Part shown: positions 8,181-17,154 of the stretch, in pieces
How positions within the stretch are numbered: position 1 is the first letter of the stretch
Layout: each line of letters starts with the position of its first letter
Assembly: GCA_964403525.1 (NCBI GenBank)
Contig: CAYOGE010000005.1
Span: forward strand, 1 to 64,000
Source of the DNA: JAJTGZ01 sp964403525
Lineage (GTDB): Bacteria; Planctomycetota; Phycisphaerae; Phycisphaerales; UBA1924
Direction: 5' to 3'
DNA length: 64,000 nucleotides
Translations under genes and position numbers: made by a program
The notes under the pieces: generated by a model
The model's input: only the letters and a program-made list of their open reading frames with translations
What the model was told of the DNA's origin: nothing
The model's database searches: none

Positions 8181-8483
8181 TCAGGCCGCCTGCGGGACGC
8201 GTGCCGGGCGAACGATCAGCCTGCTCACCCACCCGCCGTAGCCGGCCAGCGTGACCCCGTGTGCCGCGTAATCGGCGAGCCAGACGCTGTTGTCAACGAG
8301 GTAGCAGAACTCGTGCGTGCCCGGCGGCACCTCGCACACCAGTTCCCACCAGCCCGGCTCCTGGCGCGCCATCGCGATCGCCCCGGCCCGCCAACGGGTA
8401 AACCCTCCAACCAACTCGACCTTGCTCGCGTGCGGCAGGTAGACGCGGAACCGAAAGCGTCCGTCTTGTATCTCCGAAACCAT
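8181..8483 (-). CDS. Small CBM48/AMPK-type glycogen-binding domain protein
   Basis: A 100-residue protein made of a single early-set domain of the CBM48 kind: FRFRVYLPHASKVELVGGFTRW, then GWWELVCEVPPGTHEFCYLVDNSVWLAD. The W, P-G-x-H-x-F-x-Y and V-D-x-x-W-x-x-D pattern is typical of glycogen-binding domains attached to branching and debranching enzymes and AMPK beta. Here it stands alone without a catalytic domain. A role in carbohydrate binding is inferred. ATG 8483 is preceded by AAGGGA with 7-base spacing; the open frame extends upstream but without domain similarity. Confidence 0.78.
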   Translation of the reverse strand: MVSEIQDGRFRFRVYLPHASKVELVGGFTRWRAGAIAMARQEPGWWELVCEVPPGTHEFCYLVDNSVWLADYAAHGVTLAGYGGWVSRLIVRPARVPQAA

Positions 8484-8568
8484 CGTTCCGTCCCTTTGCT
8501 GCCACGATCCGGCGAAGCCGCAGGGCGGTGCCCGGCGTCGTATCGGTGGGTACGCTCGTACATCGGAT

Positions 8569-10293
8569 ATGCAGCACACCTTCTTTTCAGCAGCGCGGAT
8601 TTCGGTACCAACCCTTGCTCTGGCCACCCTGTTCGCACCGCCGAGCGGCCTGTCGGCGGCGAACCCGCGGCTGGTCGGGGCGCCGGGAATGCCGGTGGTG
8701 GTGAACGAGCCCTTGGCGACGGTCGTTTCGGCTGGTGGAAAGCAGTTCCCTGTTCAGGTGGTAACGGTCGTCGACGCCCCGACGGTCCTTGCAACCGGCA
8801 GGGGTGGCCGCGTTGACCCCGGCTGGGTATGGCTGGCAGGGGTGCCAGGCCCCTTGGCATGGAGTGTTTCCACGAGTGAGGTTCCCCCGCCGTCGTCGTT
8901 TGACGTGCGGTGGTGCGAACCGATGACCAGGGCCGAGTTTGACAAGGCTGTGATCGCTGGAGCCGACGGCAAGCCCCTGGGTGCCGGCGAACGCGGACCG
9001 GCCGTGTGGCTCGACGCGGTCACGCCGGGGTGGGAGGCGCTCAGCCGCGCGGCTCTGGCGGTCGTCGGGGAATTCAACCCCGAGCAGCAGACGGCCGTCG
9101 CTGCGGCGCTTCGAACGCCGCTGGCGACGCCCGGAGACCATTGGCGGGCCGCGCTGCTGCTGCGAGCGATGAACCCATCGTCGTCGGCTCCTGCTGCCTT
9201 TGAGCCGGCCGCGCTCAACACGCTGGCTCGACAGCAGGGTGACTTGTGGGCCGGGGCGATCGGGCGGCTTGCACGCTCGGACGCGGCGGTTGCGCTGCAG
9301 GTCGCACGCCGGCTTGTTCAGGTTGGCTATCTGCCTACGACCGACAGGTCCGGCGGGTGGGGTGTGCTCTGGTGCGACGCCGACCCGCGCTTGCTCGACA
9401 CGCTGATCACCGCGCCTCCGAGCGCCGCCGTAACGGCCGCAAAGAGTTTCGTTGCTGGGCAACCGCAGGCGCTGGCATGGGTGCTTGACGATGCGGGGTT
9501 GCGCGATGCGTTTACGGGCGGGCCGAGGTCGACGCTCGGCCTGGTGTCGCTGGGCGAACAGCGGGCAGTCGCCACGGCCGCGTTCGGAAGCGGTCAGCCC
9601 GGTGACCCGGTGCCGATGCGCCCGCTGATCGGTCAGTTGCTGGGGGGTGCCGGCAGCCAGGAACAGGGGGCAGGCGCGGCGGTTGCCAGCGTGAACGCGG
9701 GCCCGGCCTCGATCACCTTGTCCATCGCGGGCGCGCCGGTCGCCGCGTCACCGCCGGGCGTGCTGATCGGGCCGTTCTTTGCCGATTGGACGCTCCGCTC
9801 CTTCCGCGAGCAGCAGCCGCGCCGCACTGGCGGGGTCGCCGGTTCGCTCCTTCCGTCCGCCGGGGCGGGGGGTGTCAGCGGCGGCGCGGGAACCACAGCG
9901 AGCGGTTGGACGCTTTACCTCGAGTGCCGGGGGGAGTCTGGCCGTGACGTCGATGGTGAGCGACTTCGGGTCTGGGCTGGACCTTCGGGTGCGCCCACGG
10001 TTGCCATCGAGTTGGCACCCGACGGATCGGTCACCGTGCGCGACCTTGAACCGCGCGCGGCCTCCGCAGCTTCGGTGCCCGTGATCATCGGGCGGATTCC
10101 GGGGGGCTGGTGCGCGAGCGTCAACCTGCCGGCGGCGGTCGCCGACTCGTCTGGCCTGATGCGGATTGCCGTCGAGCACATCGGCGTGTCGGGCATGCGG
10201 TCGTGCTGGCCACGCCCGATGCTCCCATGGCAGACCGAGCCCGGGCGCACGGCGATCAACGTCGCCGCCTGGAACCGAGAGTTGAAGCCGTAG
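8569..10293 (+). CDS. Large exported protein of unknown function
   Basis: A 574-residue protein with a signal peptide (about 1-30, ending GLSAAN). The rest is an alpha/beta mixture rich in Ala, Gly and Pro. It has a helical middle (NPEQQTAVAAALRTPLATPG, then repeated-looking LARSDAAVALQVARRLV) and a beta-rich C-terminal half (GWTLYLECRGESG, APTVAIELAPDGSVTVRD). I recognise no family. A TACGCT hexamer lies 12 bases before ATG 8569, so the mRNA leader is probably very short. It converges with the outer-membrane protein gene. Confidence 0.7.
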   Translation: MQHTFFSAARISVPTLALATLFAPPSGLSAANPRLVGAPGMPVVVNEPLATVVSAGGKQFPVQVVTVVDAPTVLATGRGGRVDPGWVWLAGVPGPLAWSVSTSEVPPPSSFDVRWCEPMTRAEFDKAVIAGADGKPLGAGERGPAVWLDAVTPGWEALSRAALAVVGEFNPEQQTAVAAALRTPLATPGDHWRAALLLRAMNPSSSAPAAFEPAALNTLARQQGDLWAGAIGRLARSDAAVALQVARRLVQVGYLPTTDRSGGWGVLWCDADPRLLDTLITAPPSAAVTAAKSFVAGQPQALAWVLDDAGLRDAFTGGPRSTLGLVSLGEQRAVATAAFGSGQPGDPVPMRPLIGQLLGGAGSQEQGAGAAVASVNAGPASITLSIAGAPVAASPPGVLIGPFFADWTLRSFREQQPRRTGGVAGSLLPSAGAGGVSGGAGTTASGWTLYLECRGESGRDVDGERLRVWAGPSGAPTVAIELAPDGSVTVRDLEPRAASAASVPVIIGRIPGGWCASVNLPAAVADSSGLMRIAVEHIGVSGMRSCWPRPMLPWQTEPGRTAINVAAWNRELKP

Positions 10294-10313
10294 CCGTGAC
10301 CGGAGTTCACGAG

Positions 10314-11228
10314 TCAGAACGTCAATTGACCACCCAGAAAGATGTAGGGGGTCGGGTCGGTGTTGGCGGTGGTCTGTTCTACGCCCGCGCTGTTGTCGAT
10401 GCGGAACTCCTGATAGGCCACCGCGCCGGCGCGGGCGGTGATCTGGAGTTTCTCGCAAGGGCTCCACACCAAGCCCATCCCGATGAGGGCCCGTGAATCA
10501 CGGACCACGCCGAGAGGAAGCGGCGCCTCGTTGTTGAGGCGGAACTCACGCGACTCGTACTCGCCGTCGATAAGAAACGAGAACTTGTCGTTGATCTCTG
10601 ATGTCACGCGGAACCCGAGCCCGCCGACGGCCGGCAGCACCTGCACGCGCACTGTCTGGCTGACGTGCCAGTCGAGCGCAACGGCCGGAAGCACGCGCCA
10701 GTCCTCTTCGATCCGGTCGTTGGCACGCACGCCCAGCGTCACCGAAAAGTCCTTGTTGGGCTTGTACTGTGCAGCCACGTACCCGCCCCACGTGAAGGAA
10801 TCGCCAAAGTCGGCGTCGTTCTCACCCGCCACGCGGAAGATCAGCCCGGACAACGCCGTCCACTGATCGTTGATCCGGCAGGCGAAGCCGGGCGATACGT
10901 CGGTCTCGGAGAGCTGGCCGAACGGCTTGCCGGTGCCGGCGATCAACCCGGTCGCGTTGTTGAAGTCGTACCAGCTGACCTCGGTGCTCACCAGGAGCGA
11001 GGCGCGGAAGTCGGGCGTGAATTCGTGGCTGAACCAGCCGCTCAGCATCGAACGCGTCACCGCGACGCTGCCCCCTCCGTCGACGTCGGATCGGAAGGCG
11101 TACCTGGCGGTCAGGTTGACCTCCGCGTCAAAGAACTTCTCGCTCTTTGGCGCAGCGCCTTCCTGTGCTGTGGCAACGGCGCAGAAGGATGCGACGACAA
11201 GGGCAACGGCGGGGCTGAGCTTGCTCAT
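10314..11228 (-). CDS. Outer-membrane beta-barrel protein, DUF6268-like
   Basis: A 304-residue protein with a signal peptide (1-21, VATAQ). It then has alternating amphipathic beta strands: DAEVNLTARYAFRSD, FRASLLVSTEVSWYDF, TWGGYVAAQYKPNKDFSVTLGVRAND, KFSFLIDGEYESREFRLNN and LQITARAGAVAYQEFRI. It ends with Phe (FLGGQLTF), the C-terminal aromatic signal recognised by the BAM machinery. The SETDVSPGFA and DRIEEDWRVLPAVALDWHV pattern suggests the DUF6268 group. It presumably sits in the outer membrane; substrate or role is unknown. Confidence 0.75.
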   Translation of the reverse strand: MSKLSPAVALVVASFCAVATAQEGAAPKSEKFFDAEVNLTARYAFRSDVDGGGSVAVTRSMLSGWFSHEFTPDFRASLLVSTEVSWYDFNNATGLIAGTGKPFGQLSETDVSPGFACRINDQWTALSGLIFRVAGENDADFGDSFTWGGYVAAQYKPNKDFSVTLGVRANDRIEEDWRVLPAVALDWHVSQTVRVQVLPAVGGLGFRVTSEINDKFSFLIDGEYESREFRLNNEAPLPLGVVRDSRALIGMGLVWSPCEKLQITARAGAVAYQEFRIDNSAGVEQTTANTDPTPYIFLGGQLTF

Positions 11229-11234
11229 GCGGAG

Positions 11235-11240
11235 AATCTA
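11235..11240 (-). promoter_or_regulatory. Predicted -10 of leaderless barrel-protein gene
   Basis: TAGATT lies 6 bases upstream of ATG 11228 on the minus strand. There is no Shine-Dalgarno sequence. Confidence 0.45.
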
Positions 11241-11259
11241 TCACCGCGCCAAGCGCTTT

Positions 11260-13236
11260 TCATCTTCCGGCCCGGCTCGCGTAGAGCAGCCACTCAACCC
11301 CCAGCAAGCCCAGCGCCGCGATCACAAACCAGTCCCAAACCTCCCGGGGCAGCCCGCGCTGCACCCCAGCACCCGACCCACCACCGGCGGACCCACGGAT
11401 CGGGAGCGCATCCGCCGTCGCAAGGCTGCTCTCCCGCGCGCTCGCGAGGTTGACCGCAAAGGTCTCTGGGCCAACGGCCGTACCCGTCACCTTATACACA
11501 CCCGCGTGCGACGCACGCCCGAGCGAGACAACCCGCGTGCCCGTCCCCGCCGTGGCCTGTGTGAGCACGGGCACCGGTCGCTCAACACCGTCTGGACCGG
11601 TGATGAGCACTTCGGCGCGGTCGACGGCAACCCGCGCAGAAAGCGACTGTCCGGTGGTGATCTGCCGACCGGCCTTGGTCTGCCCGCGGAGCGTGAGGTA
11701 GTCCACCACGTTTCCCATGAAGACGACAAAGCTCAGGTCCGACCCCCAGCCACCCTGCTCGGCCCCGATCGCGCACACCACGCGGCTGATCCCGTCGGTG
11801 CCTTCAACCAGCCCGATCATCGGCCCGCGTACGCCCTCGGCCAGGCGCACGGCCTGCGGCGGAAGGCTAAGGGTCGCCGGACGCTGGAGCACCAGCCCGT
11901 CGAGAGCCACGTCGCGCATCAGGGGGTGGTCCCGGCTCCAACTCACCACGCGCTCGGCTGTGGCTGCGCCCGCGGGCGCGGCTTTCAGCGAAACGCCGGC
12001 GACGGCGAGCCCGGCACCGAGCGTTACGCTGGCGACCGGGGGGAGCGCACCGGCCCGGGGCTCGACGCGGTCGAACACCACCAGATCAACACCCGCCCAG
12101 TCCTGAGGGTTGCTGCTGAGCGTCTCTGTCCCGACGGTGCGCGACGCGGGAGGCGGGCTGACGCTCTGCGCAAAGTTCACAACCAAGGGGTCTGCCTCTG
12201 ACCCGGCCGGCCCGGGTCCGACGACCACAACAGAGGTGTTGCGGGCACCGTCGATTACGACCCGTGCGGCGTTGTCGGCCGCAAGCGCATCTTCGTTGAG
12301 TACGCGCAGTGTCAGCACGCCCTCCTTGCGGGTTTGAACCGGGAGCACGAACGTCTGCTCAGCGGCCGGCGGCAGGCGGAGCGTGGACGAACCGAGAGGT
12401 TCTTCATCGAGCAGCACGCGCACGCTCACATCGCGCGGCGAAGCGAACGTGCTGATGAACCGAGCGACCACCCGGACGGTCGCTGGGTCTGCTTCATCGC
12501 GCTGGGCCGTGATCGCGACGACGCCGATGTTCTCGGCAGGTTTGTCAGGGTCAGGTCCGACGCGGACCAGCCGCACCGACGCGGTGCCCGCCGCGGCGAG
12601 GGGTGAACCGCCGAAGCCACCGTCGCTGAAGACGTACGCCACGGCGGCGCCGCCCGGTGCTTCGGATGAACCGTCTGCAGCGGCGGTCAGTGTTCGGATC
12701 GTTTCCAGGGCCGCGTCCAGGTCTCCGGGCTCGTCGGTCTGGGTGACCGCGTCGATCCCTTCGAGCACGGCGGTGGCCTCGCCGGTAAAGCCGCGCACGA
12801 CGGTTGCCTCGCCCGCCAGAGCGACCACCGCGGCGTCCAGCCCGCGCGCCCGGCGAAGGTTCTCGATGAGCTCAACGGCAAGCCGCTTTGCCTCCGCGAG
12901 CCGGGTGCGGCCCGATTGCGCGTCCGTCGCGCCCATGCTGGCGCTCGCATCGATCACGACGACCACCCGCTGTTTCAGCGAGCCGATCCCGATCGCCGGA
13001 CGTCCGACCGCGAGCGCAAGGCAGGCGACCGCGAGCGCCTGCAGGACGAAGAGCCCGTCGATGCGGAGGCGTCGCCAGGGCGTGTTGACCTCGACCTCCG
13101 CGAGCGTCTGCTCCCAGAGAAGGGTCGAGCCGACCCGCAGCGACTTGCGGCGCAGCTTGAGCACGTACAGCAGTGTGAGCACGCCGAGCCCGGCGAAGCC
13201 CGCGACGACCGCGCCCCACGGCTGCAGCAGCGTCAC
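11260..13236 (-). CDS. BatA-like membrane protein with VWA domain
   Basis: A 658-residue inner-membrane protein. Residues 5-80 form the BatA N-terminal region with two membrane segments (VAGFAGLGVLTLLYVL and LFVLQALAVACLALAVG) flanking RRKSLRVGSTLLWEQ. A von Willebrand A domain follows, with the metal-ion site DASASMG at 96-102. The C-terminal half has CARDB/Ig-like segments, and a final membrane helix (WFVIAALGLLGVEWLLYA) lies near the end. Such proteins pair with MoxR ATPases. The start is GTG 13236, which overlaps the rlmE stop in GTGA; an upstream ATG would create a 46-base overlap. It is the third gene of murQ-rlmE-BatA. Confidence 0.85.
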   Translation of the reverse strand: MTLLQPWGAVVAGFAGLGVLTLLYVLKLRRKSLRVGSTLLWEQTLAEVEVNTPWRRLRIDGLFVLQALAVACLALAVGRPAIGIGSLKQRVVVVIDASASMGATDAQSGRTRLAEAKRLAVELIENLRRARGLDAAVVALAGEATVVRGFTGEATAVLEGIDAVTQTDEPGDLDAALETIRTLTAAADGSSEAPGGAAVAYVFSDGGFGGSPLAAAGTASVRLVRVGPDPDKPAENIGVVAITAQRDEADPATVRVVARFISTFASPRDVSVRVLLDEEPLGSSTLRLPPAAEQTFVLPVQTRKEGVLTLRVLNEDALAADNAARVVIDGARNTSVVVVGPGPAGSEADPLVVNFAQSVSPPPASRTVGTETLSSNPQDWAGVDLVVFDRVEPRAGALPPVASVTLGAGLAVAGVSLKAAPAGAATAERVVSWSRDHPLMRDVALDGLVLQRPATLSLPPQAVRLAEGVRGPMIGLVEGTDGISRVVCAIGAEQGGWGSDLSFVVFMGNVVDYLTLRGQTKAGRQITTGQSLSARVAVDRAEVLITGPDGVERPVPVLTQATAGTGTRVVSLGRASHAGVYKVTGTAVGPETFAVNLASARESSLATADALPIRGSAGGGSGAGVQRGLPREVWDWFVIAALGLLGVEWLLYASRAGR

Positions 13237-13955
13237 GCGGGCGACCCTCCACCACTGGTCGACCCTCTGGGGCCCCAATTCGCCCCCGGCGTCGGGCGCT
13301 TGGGTGCGACGCCGTGCTTGTTCTTCGGGTTGATCTTGCGTGGCTTGATGTCGGGCGGGCCGTTGTACCGGTGGCCGATGATGAACATCTCACGCGAGAC
13401 TTCACGCGTCGCGTCCGGCTTGAGCCCCTTGCAGAAGTCAAAGCACTGCGCGGTGTTCTGGAGCAGGAGCGGGTACTCACCCCCCTCGAAGACCTTCATT
13501 GCAACGTGCCCGCCACGGTCGAGCACCTTCGGCAACAGCTCCAGAACTCGGCGGCAGAGCGCAACGCTTCGGTAGTGGTCTCCCTCCGGGTCGCCGGTGG
13601 TGTTCGGAGCCATGTCGCTGAGCACGACGTCCGCCGGGCCGCCGAGCAAGTCGAGCATGTCGTCGGCGGTGATCTCGAACACGTCGCCAACGACGGTTCT
13701 GACGTTGGGCGGCAGCGGGATCTCGACGGGCGTCAGGTCGACCCCCAGCACCGCGCCGCGAAGCTTGACGCGCTTGGCCGCCACCTGCAGCCAGCTCCCG
13801 GGCGCGCACCCAAGGTCGAGCACGCGCATTCCGGGTCGGAGCAGGCGGTGGCGCTCCTGGATTTCCTGAAGCTTGTACGCCGAGCGCGCGGCGTACCCCT
13901 CGGCCTTGGCCCGCAGGAAGTACTCGTCGTGCAGCTCGCGTTTCTTGGGGGGCAC
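13233..13955 (-). CDS. rlmE: 23S rRNA (uridine-2'-O) methyltransferase RlmE
   Basis: A 240-residue FtsJ/RrmJ methyltransferase that methylates the ribose of U2552 in the 23S A-loop during late 50S assembly. It has the N-terminal DEYFLRAKAEGYAARSAYKLQEI with the first catalytic Lys, the SAM motif LDLGCAPGSWLQVA, the catalytic Asp in VVLSDMAPNTTGD, Lys in GGHVAMKVFEG and Glu in SREMFIIG: the K-D-K-E tetrad. The C-terminal tail is basic and Gly-rich (KPRKINPKNKHG). GTG 13955 is the start. The gene lies 24 bases after murQ and also carries its own -10-like hexamer. Confidence 0.93.
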   Translation of the reverse strand: MPPKKRELHDEYFLRAKAEGYAARSAYKLQEIQERHRLLRPGMRVLDLGCAPGSWLQVAAKRVKLRGAVLGVDLTPVEIPLPPNVRTVVGDVFEITADDMLDLLGGPADVVLSDMAPNTTGDPEGDHYRSVALCRRVLELLPKVLDRGGHVAMKVFEGGEYPLLLQNTAQCFDFCKGLKPDATREVSREMFIIGHRYNGPPDIKPRKINPKNKHGVAPKRPTPGANWGPRGSTSGGGSPA

Positions 13956-13961
13956 GGGGCC

Positions 13962-13967
13962 ATCGTA
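13962..13967 (-). promoter_or_regulatory. Predicted -10 of leaderless rlmE transcript
   Basis: TACGAT lies 6 bases before GTG 13955, inside the murQ-rlmE gap. It would allow transcription separate from murQ. Confidence 0.4.
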
Positions 13968-13979
13968 TCGCCTGCCGGC

Positions 13980-14981
13980 TCAGCCGCCCGGCGTTGTTCG
14001 ATCGAGCAGGTCCCCGAGCCGCCCGCGCACAGTGTCGAGCTTGAGCTGGGCGGAATCGGCGTCCAGCCCAAGCGCGTGCATCGCGATGGCCAGCTTCGCT
14101 CGTCCCCCTGCCCGGTCCAGAAGTTCAAGCGACTCCGTTCGCCCCAGGCCGGTGACGGTGGCGATGACACGTGCGCCGCGGTCTCGCAGCTTGGCGTTGG
14201 TCGCCCGCAGATCGACCATGAGGTTCTGGTAGACCCGCCCCGACCGGACCATGAGGCTGGTGCTGATCGCGTTCAGCGCCATTTTCGTTGCGCTGCCGGC
14301 CTTCATCCGCGTGCTTCCGGTGAGCACCTCAGGGCCGGTCTGCAGCACAATGAGGTGATCACAGTGGGGGGGCTTGGCAACCGGTGAGCACGTCAGCAGA
14401 CCCGTGAGGCACCCTGGCGCGAGGTGCTTGGCCACTTCCAGCCCGCCCACGGCGTACGGCGTGGTGCCCCCGGCCGCGATGGCCAGCACGCTGTCGCGGT
14501 CACCAAGACCCAGCGCGCGGAGCTCTCCCATCGCCCCCCGGGGGTCGTCTTCCATCCCCTCGCTGCTCCTGCGCAGAGCGGTGTCGCCTCCGGCGATGAT
14601 CCCGATGATGCGGTCCGTGCCGACGCAGAAGGTCGGGGGCGTTTCGCTTGCATCGAGCACCCCGAGGCGGCCGCTGGTGCCGGCCCCGAGATAGATGAGG
14701 CGACCGGCCGACTGCGGATGTGTAAACCGCGGTTCGACCGCTTCGACAAACGCCGCCAATGCTCCCCTTGCTGCGTGGAGAGCGGTCAGAACGGCCTGGT
14801 CTTCGCCGACGATCAAGTCGATACACCCTCGTGCGGTGAGGCGGTGCAGGGCCATGGAATCGGGGTGCCGCTGCTCGGTGGCGATGTGCCCGCGGTCGGG
14901 CGGAGGCGTGGCGGGTTTCGCTCTTCCGTCACCGGAGCCTTTGGCTTCGTGAGGGTTGGTGGGCCTGTCAGTCTGTGGCAT
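13980..14981 (-). CDS. murQ: N-acetylmuramic acid 6-phosphate etherase
   Basis: A 333-residue SIS-domain lyase that cleaves the D-lactyl ether of MurNAc-6-phosphate to GlcNAc-6-phosphate in peptidoglycan recycling. Signatures are GRLIYLGAGTSGRLGVLDASE with the catalytic Glu, GGDTALRRSSEGMEDDP, SVLAIAAGGTTPYAVGGLE, and GPEVLTGSTRMKAGSATKM. The C-terminal small domain is present. The length is normal for the family. The N-terminus has about 30 extra polar residues. Its presence supports a peptidoglycan cell wall. It leads the murQ-rlmE-BatA cluster. Confidence 0.93.
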   Translation of the reverse strand: MPQTDRPTNPHEAKGSGDGRAKPATPPPDRGHIATEQRHPDSMALHRLTARGCIDLIVGEDQAVLTALHAARGALAAFVEAVEPRFTHPQSAGRLIYLGAGTSGRLGVLDASETPPTFCVGTDRIIGIIAGGDTALRRSSEGMEDDPRGAMGELRALGLGDRDSVLAIAAGGTTPYAVGGLEVAKHLAPGCLTGLLTCSPVAKPPHCDHLIVLQTGPEVLTGSTRMKAGSATKMALNAISTSLMVRSGRVYQNLMVDLRATNAKLRDRGARVIATVTGLGRTESLELLDRAGGRAKLAIAMHALGLDADSAQLKLDTVRGRLGDLLDRTTPGG

Positions 14982-14987
14982 CGAGTG

Positions 14988-14993
14988 ATCCTA
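14988..14993 (-). promoter_or_regulatory. Predicted -10 of leaderless murQ
   Basis: TAGGAT lies 6 bases upstream of ATG 14981 on the minus strand. There is no Shine-Dalgarno sequence. Confidence 0.45.
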
Positions 14994-15102
14994 GTGGCTG
15001 GCAGGGGGCGACCCCGGGATTGTCACCGGTGACCCCCAAACCCGATGATCCTCACCCCCGTACTATTGCCCTGTCTGATCCACCCCCCCCTTGGAGCCAT
15101 TC

Positions 15103-16296
15103 ATGAAGTACCTCGCACCATTGTCGCTCGTCGCCGCCGCGTTGCTTGCTGCCCCCGTCTGGGCTCAGGAACCTGCCCCCGACGCGCCCAAGCAGATCCA
15201 GCCCGTCCCCACGGCAGAGAAGCAGCCTCCGGCAAAGAAGGAAACCGCCGAGAGGAAAGTGCTCGCCGTCGGTGACGCCGCGCCGGCCATCAACGTTGAG
15301 GCATGGGTCAAGGGCGAGCCCGTCAAGTCGTACGAGAAGGGCAAGGTCTACGTTGTTGAGTTCTGGGCGACGTGGTGCGGCCCGTGCATCGCCGCGTTCC
15401 CCCACCTTTCCGAGATGCAGGCCAAGTTCAAGGACAAGGTGACCTTCATCGGCACCAACATCTGGGAGCGCCCGTACAACAGCGAGACGCTCGACAAGGT
15501 GAAGAAGTTCGTGAGCGATCAGGGCGACAAGATGGCCTACACGGTGGCCTTCGACGGCAAGGCGGCCGAGATGGACACCGCGTTCATGAAGGCCGCGGGG
15601 CGCAACGGCATCCCCAGCGCGTTCATCGTCGACAAGGATGGAAAGATCGCCTGGATGGGTCACCCCATGTCGATGGAGAAGGTGCTCGACGAGGTCGTCG
15701 CCGGCACCTTTGACGTGAAGGCCGCGGCCGAGAAGGAGAAGGCCGCCAAGGAGGCCGCCGGCAAGCTCAACGAGCTCAACGCCAAGGTCAACAAGGCCGC
15801 TCGCGCCGAGAAGTGGGACGACGCCGTCGCGGCCCTGGACGAACTGGCCAAGATCGACGCCGAGCACGCCGGCACCTACCTCTTCAAGAAGTTCAACATC
15901 CTTGCCAACGCGAAGAACGACTACGCCGCGGCGTACGCGATGAAGGACGCGATGCTCGCTGAGAAGTCGATCGGCGAGAACAGCCAGATGCTCAACCAGA
16001 TCGCCTGGGGCATCGTTGATCCCGCGGGCGATGTTGCCGCCAAGGACCGCAACCTCGACTTTGCCATGGCTTTCGCCGTCAAGGCGAACGAACTGACCAA
16101 GGGCGAGAACGCGGCGATCCTTGACACGCTCGCACGCGTGTACTGGGACAAGGGCGACCGCGCCAAGGCCATCGACCTTCAGGAGAAGGCCGTCAAGGCG
16201 TGCGACAAGGACGCCGAAGCGAACGACGACATGAAGAGCGAGATCAAGGCCACGCTTGAGACGTACAGGAAAGAGAACGCCAAGTCGGGCGTGTGA
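15103..16296 (+). CDS. TlpA-like thioredoxin-fold exported protein with TPR-like tail
   Basis: A 397-residue protein with a signal peptide (1-21, ending VWAQ). A Pro/Lys-rich linker precedes a TlpA/ResA-type thioredoxin domain at about 55-205, with active site WCGPC at 91-95 and the cis-Pro region RNGIPSAFIVDKDGKI. The C-terminal half is helical and Lys/Glu-rich with TPR-like units (NQIAWGIVDP, ILDTLARVYWDKGDRAKAIDLQEKA). It is expected to act as a periplasmic thiol-disulfide oxidoreductase. ATG 15103 is chosen because TTGGAG lies 7 bases upstream. A very strong terminator follows. Confidence 0.88.
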   Translation: MKYLAPLSLVAAALLAAPVWAQEPAPDAPKQIQPVPTAEKQPPAKKETAERKVLAVGDAAPAINVEAWVKGEPVKSYEKGKVYVVEFWATWCGPCIAAFPHLSEMQAKFKDKVTFIGTNIWERPYNSETLDKVKKFVSDQGDKMAYTVAFDGKAAEMDTAFMKAAGRNGIPSAFIVDKDGKIAWMGHPMSMEKVLDEVVAGTFDVKAAAEKEKAAKEAAGKLNELNAKVNKAARAEKWDDAVAALDELAKIDAEHAGTYLFKKFNILANAKNDYAAAYAMKDAMLAEKSIGENSQMLNQIAWGIVDPAGDVAAKDRNLDFAMAFAVKANELTKGENAAILDTLARVYWDKGDRAKAIDLQEKAVKACDKDAEANDDMKSEIKATLETYRKENAKSGV

Positions 16297-16326
16297 TCCT
16301 GGAACAAACCGTTGACAGGACGATCG

Positions 16327-16355
16327 AGGCCCGGGCGAAAGCCCGGGCCTTTTTT
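16327..16355 (+). terminator. Rho-independent terminator
   Basis: A perfect 10-bp stem AGGCCCGGGC/GCCCGGGCCT closed by a GAAA tetraloop is followed by TTTTT. It ends the TlpA-like gene. Confidence 0.95.
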
Positions 16356-16356
16356 C

Positions 16357-17028
16357 CTACCGTCGTCTGCGCAGCAGCAGCATGCCGCACGGGGCAAGCG
16401 CCGTCAGCGTCCCCGGCAGCGGGAGCGCGATGATGTTGTCGATGCCGACCGAGGAGGCGAAGTTTGTCCCCACCGGCGACGGTGTGATTGAATGGAGGAT
16501 GCGCAGCTGCGTGACCCACTGCATGGCCGTCTCCCAGTCGTACGCGTTGCCCACGCGCGTCATGGTCTCCGGCGTGATCGTGAAGACGGCGTGGTGCCAT
16601 TGGCCGTCGGCTGGCACCAGGAAGGCGTTGGTGCACCAGCCGGGCTGGCCCTGGCCTGCCGAGGTGAGGAACCCAAGGCGCATGTAGAGCGTCCGGTTCT
16701 GCGGATCAAAGTTCCGAAAGTCCATCTCGACCCGGGTAATCCCAGCGGTGAGCCACAGGCCCGTCCACTCGCTGGCGTTGTTGAAGACCGTGAGTTTGCC
16801 GCCGGCGCCGGCGCCGTCGCTGGTCACACGCAGGTATGGATCGTTCGGACCCGCGGGGCCGCCCAGCATGATGGCGGGGTCTGCGGTCTGCACGCCGTTT
16901 GACCACTGGCCAGAATCAAAGTTGTTGAAGTTGCTGCTGCTGCCAATCGCGATATTCGCGGATGCAGAGCAGGCGGCTGTAAGGGCACCAGCGGCCGCGA
17001 CGGCCAGTTGGGAGACTCGGGTCTGCAT
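16357..17028 (-). CDS. PEP-CTERM-like exported surface protein
   Basis: A 223-residue protein with a signal peptide (about 1-26, ending ASANI), a beta-rich jelly-roll-like body (YLRVTSDGAGAGGKLTVFNN, WTGLWLTAGITRVEMDFRN, WHHAVFTITPETM), and a C-terminal sorting tail. The tail has LPLPGTLTALAPCGMLLL followed by four arginines: the P-G-T, hydrophobic helix and Arg-cluster order of PEP-CTERM proteins, which exosortases process. No exosortase gene is in the window. ATG 17028 has GGAG 8 bases upstream; upstream in-frame ATGs lack such a site. Confidence 0.78.
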   Translation of the reverse strand: MQTRVSQLAVAAAGALTAACSASANIAIGSSSNFNNFDSGQWSNGVQTADPAIMLGGPAGPNDPYLRVTSDGAGAGGKLTVFNNASEWTGLWLTAGITRVEMDFRNFDPQNRTLYMRLGFLTSAGQGQPGWCTNAFLVPADGQWHHAVFTITPETMTRVGNAYDWETAMQWVTQLRILHSITPSPVGTNFASSVGIDNIIALPLPGTLTALAPCGMLLLRRRR

Positions 17029-17154
17029 GCAGCTACTCCAACGTGCCACCACCGCAAGCTGCGGCGTGGTGACGCGACAGGAGAACATACCCCAGAAATG
17101 CAGGCGCGGCCAGAGTTTTGGCGCAAGAACCGCCGGGTTCTGCACGCGGCGGGA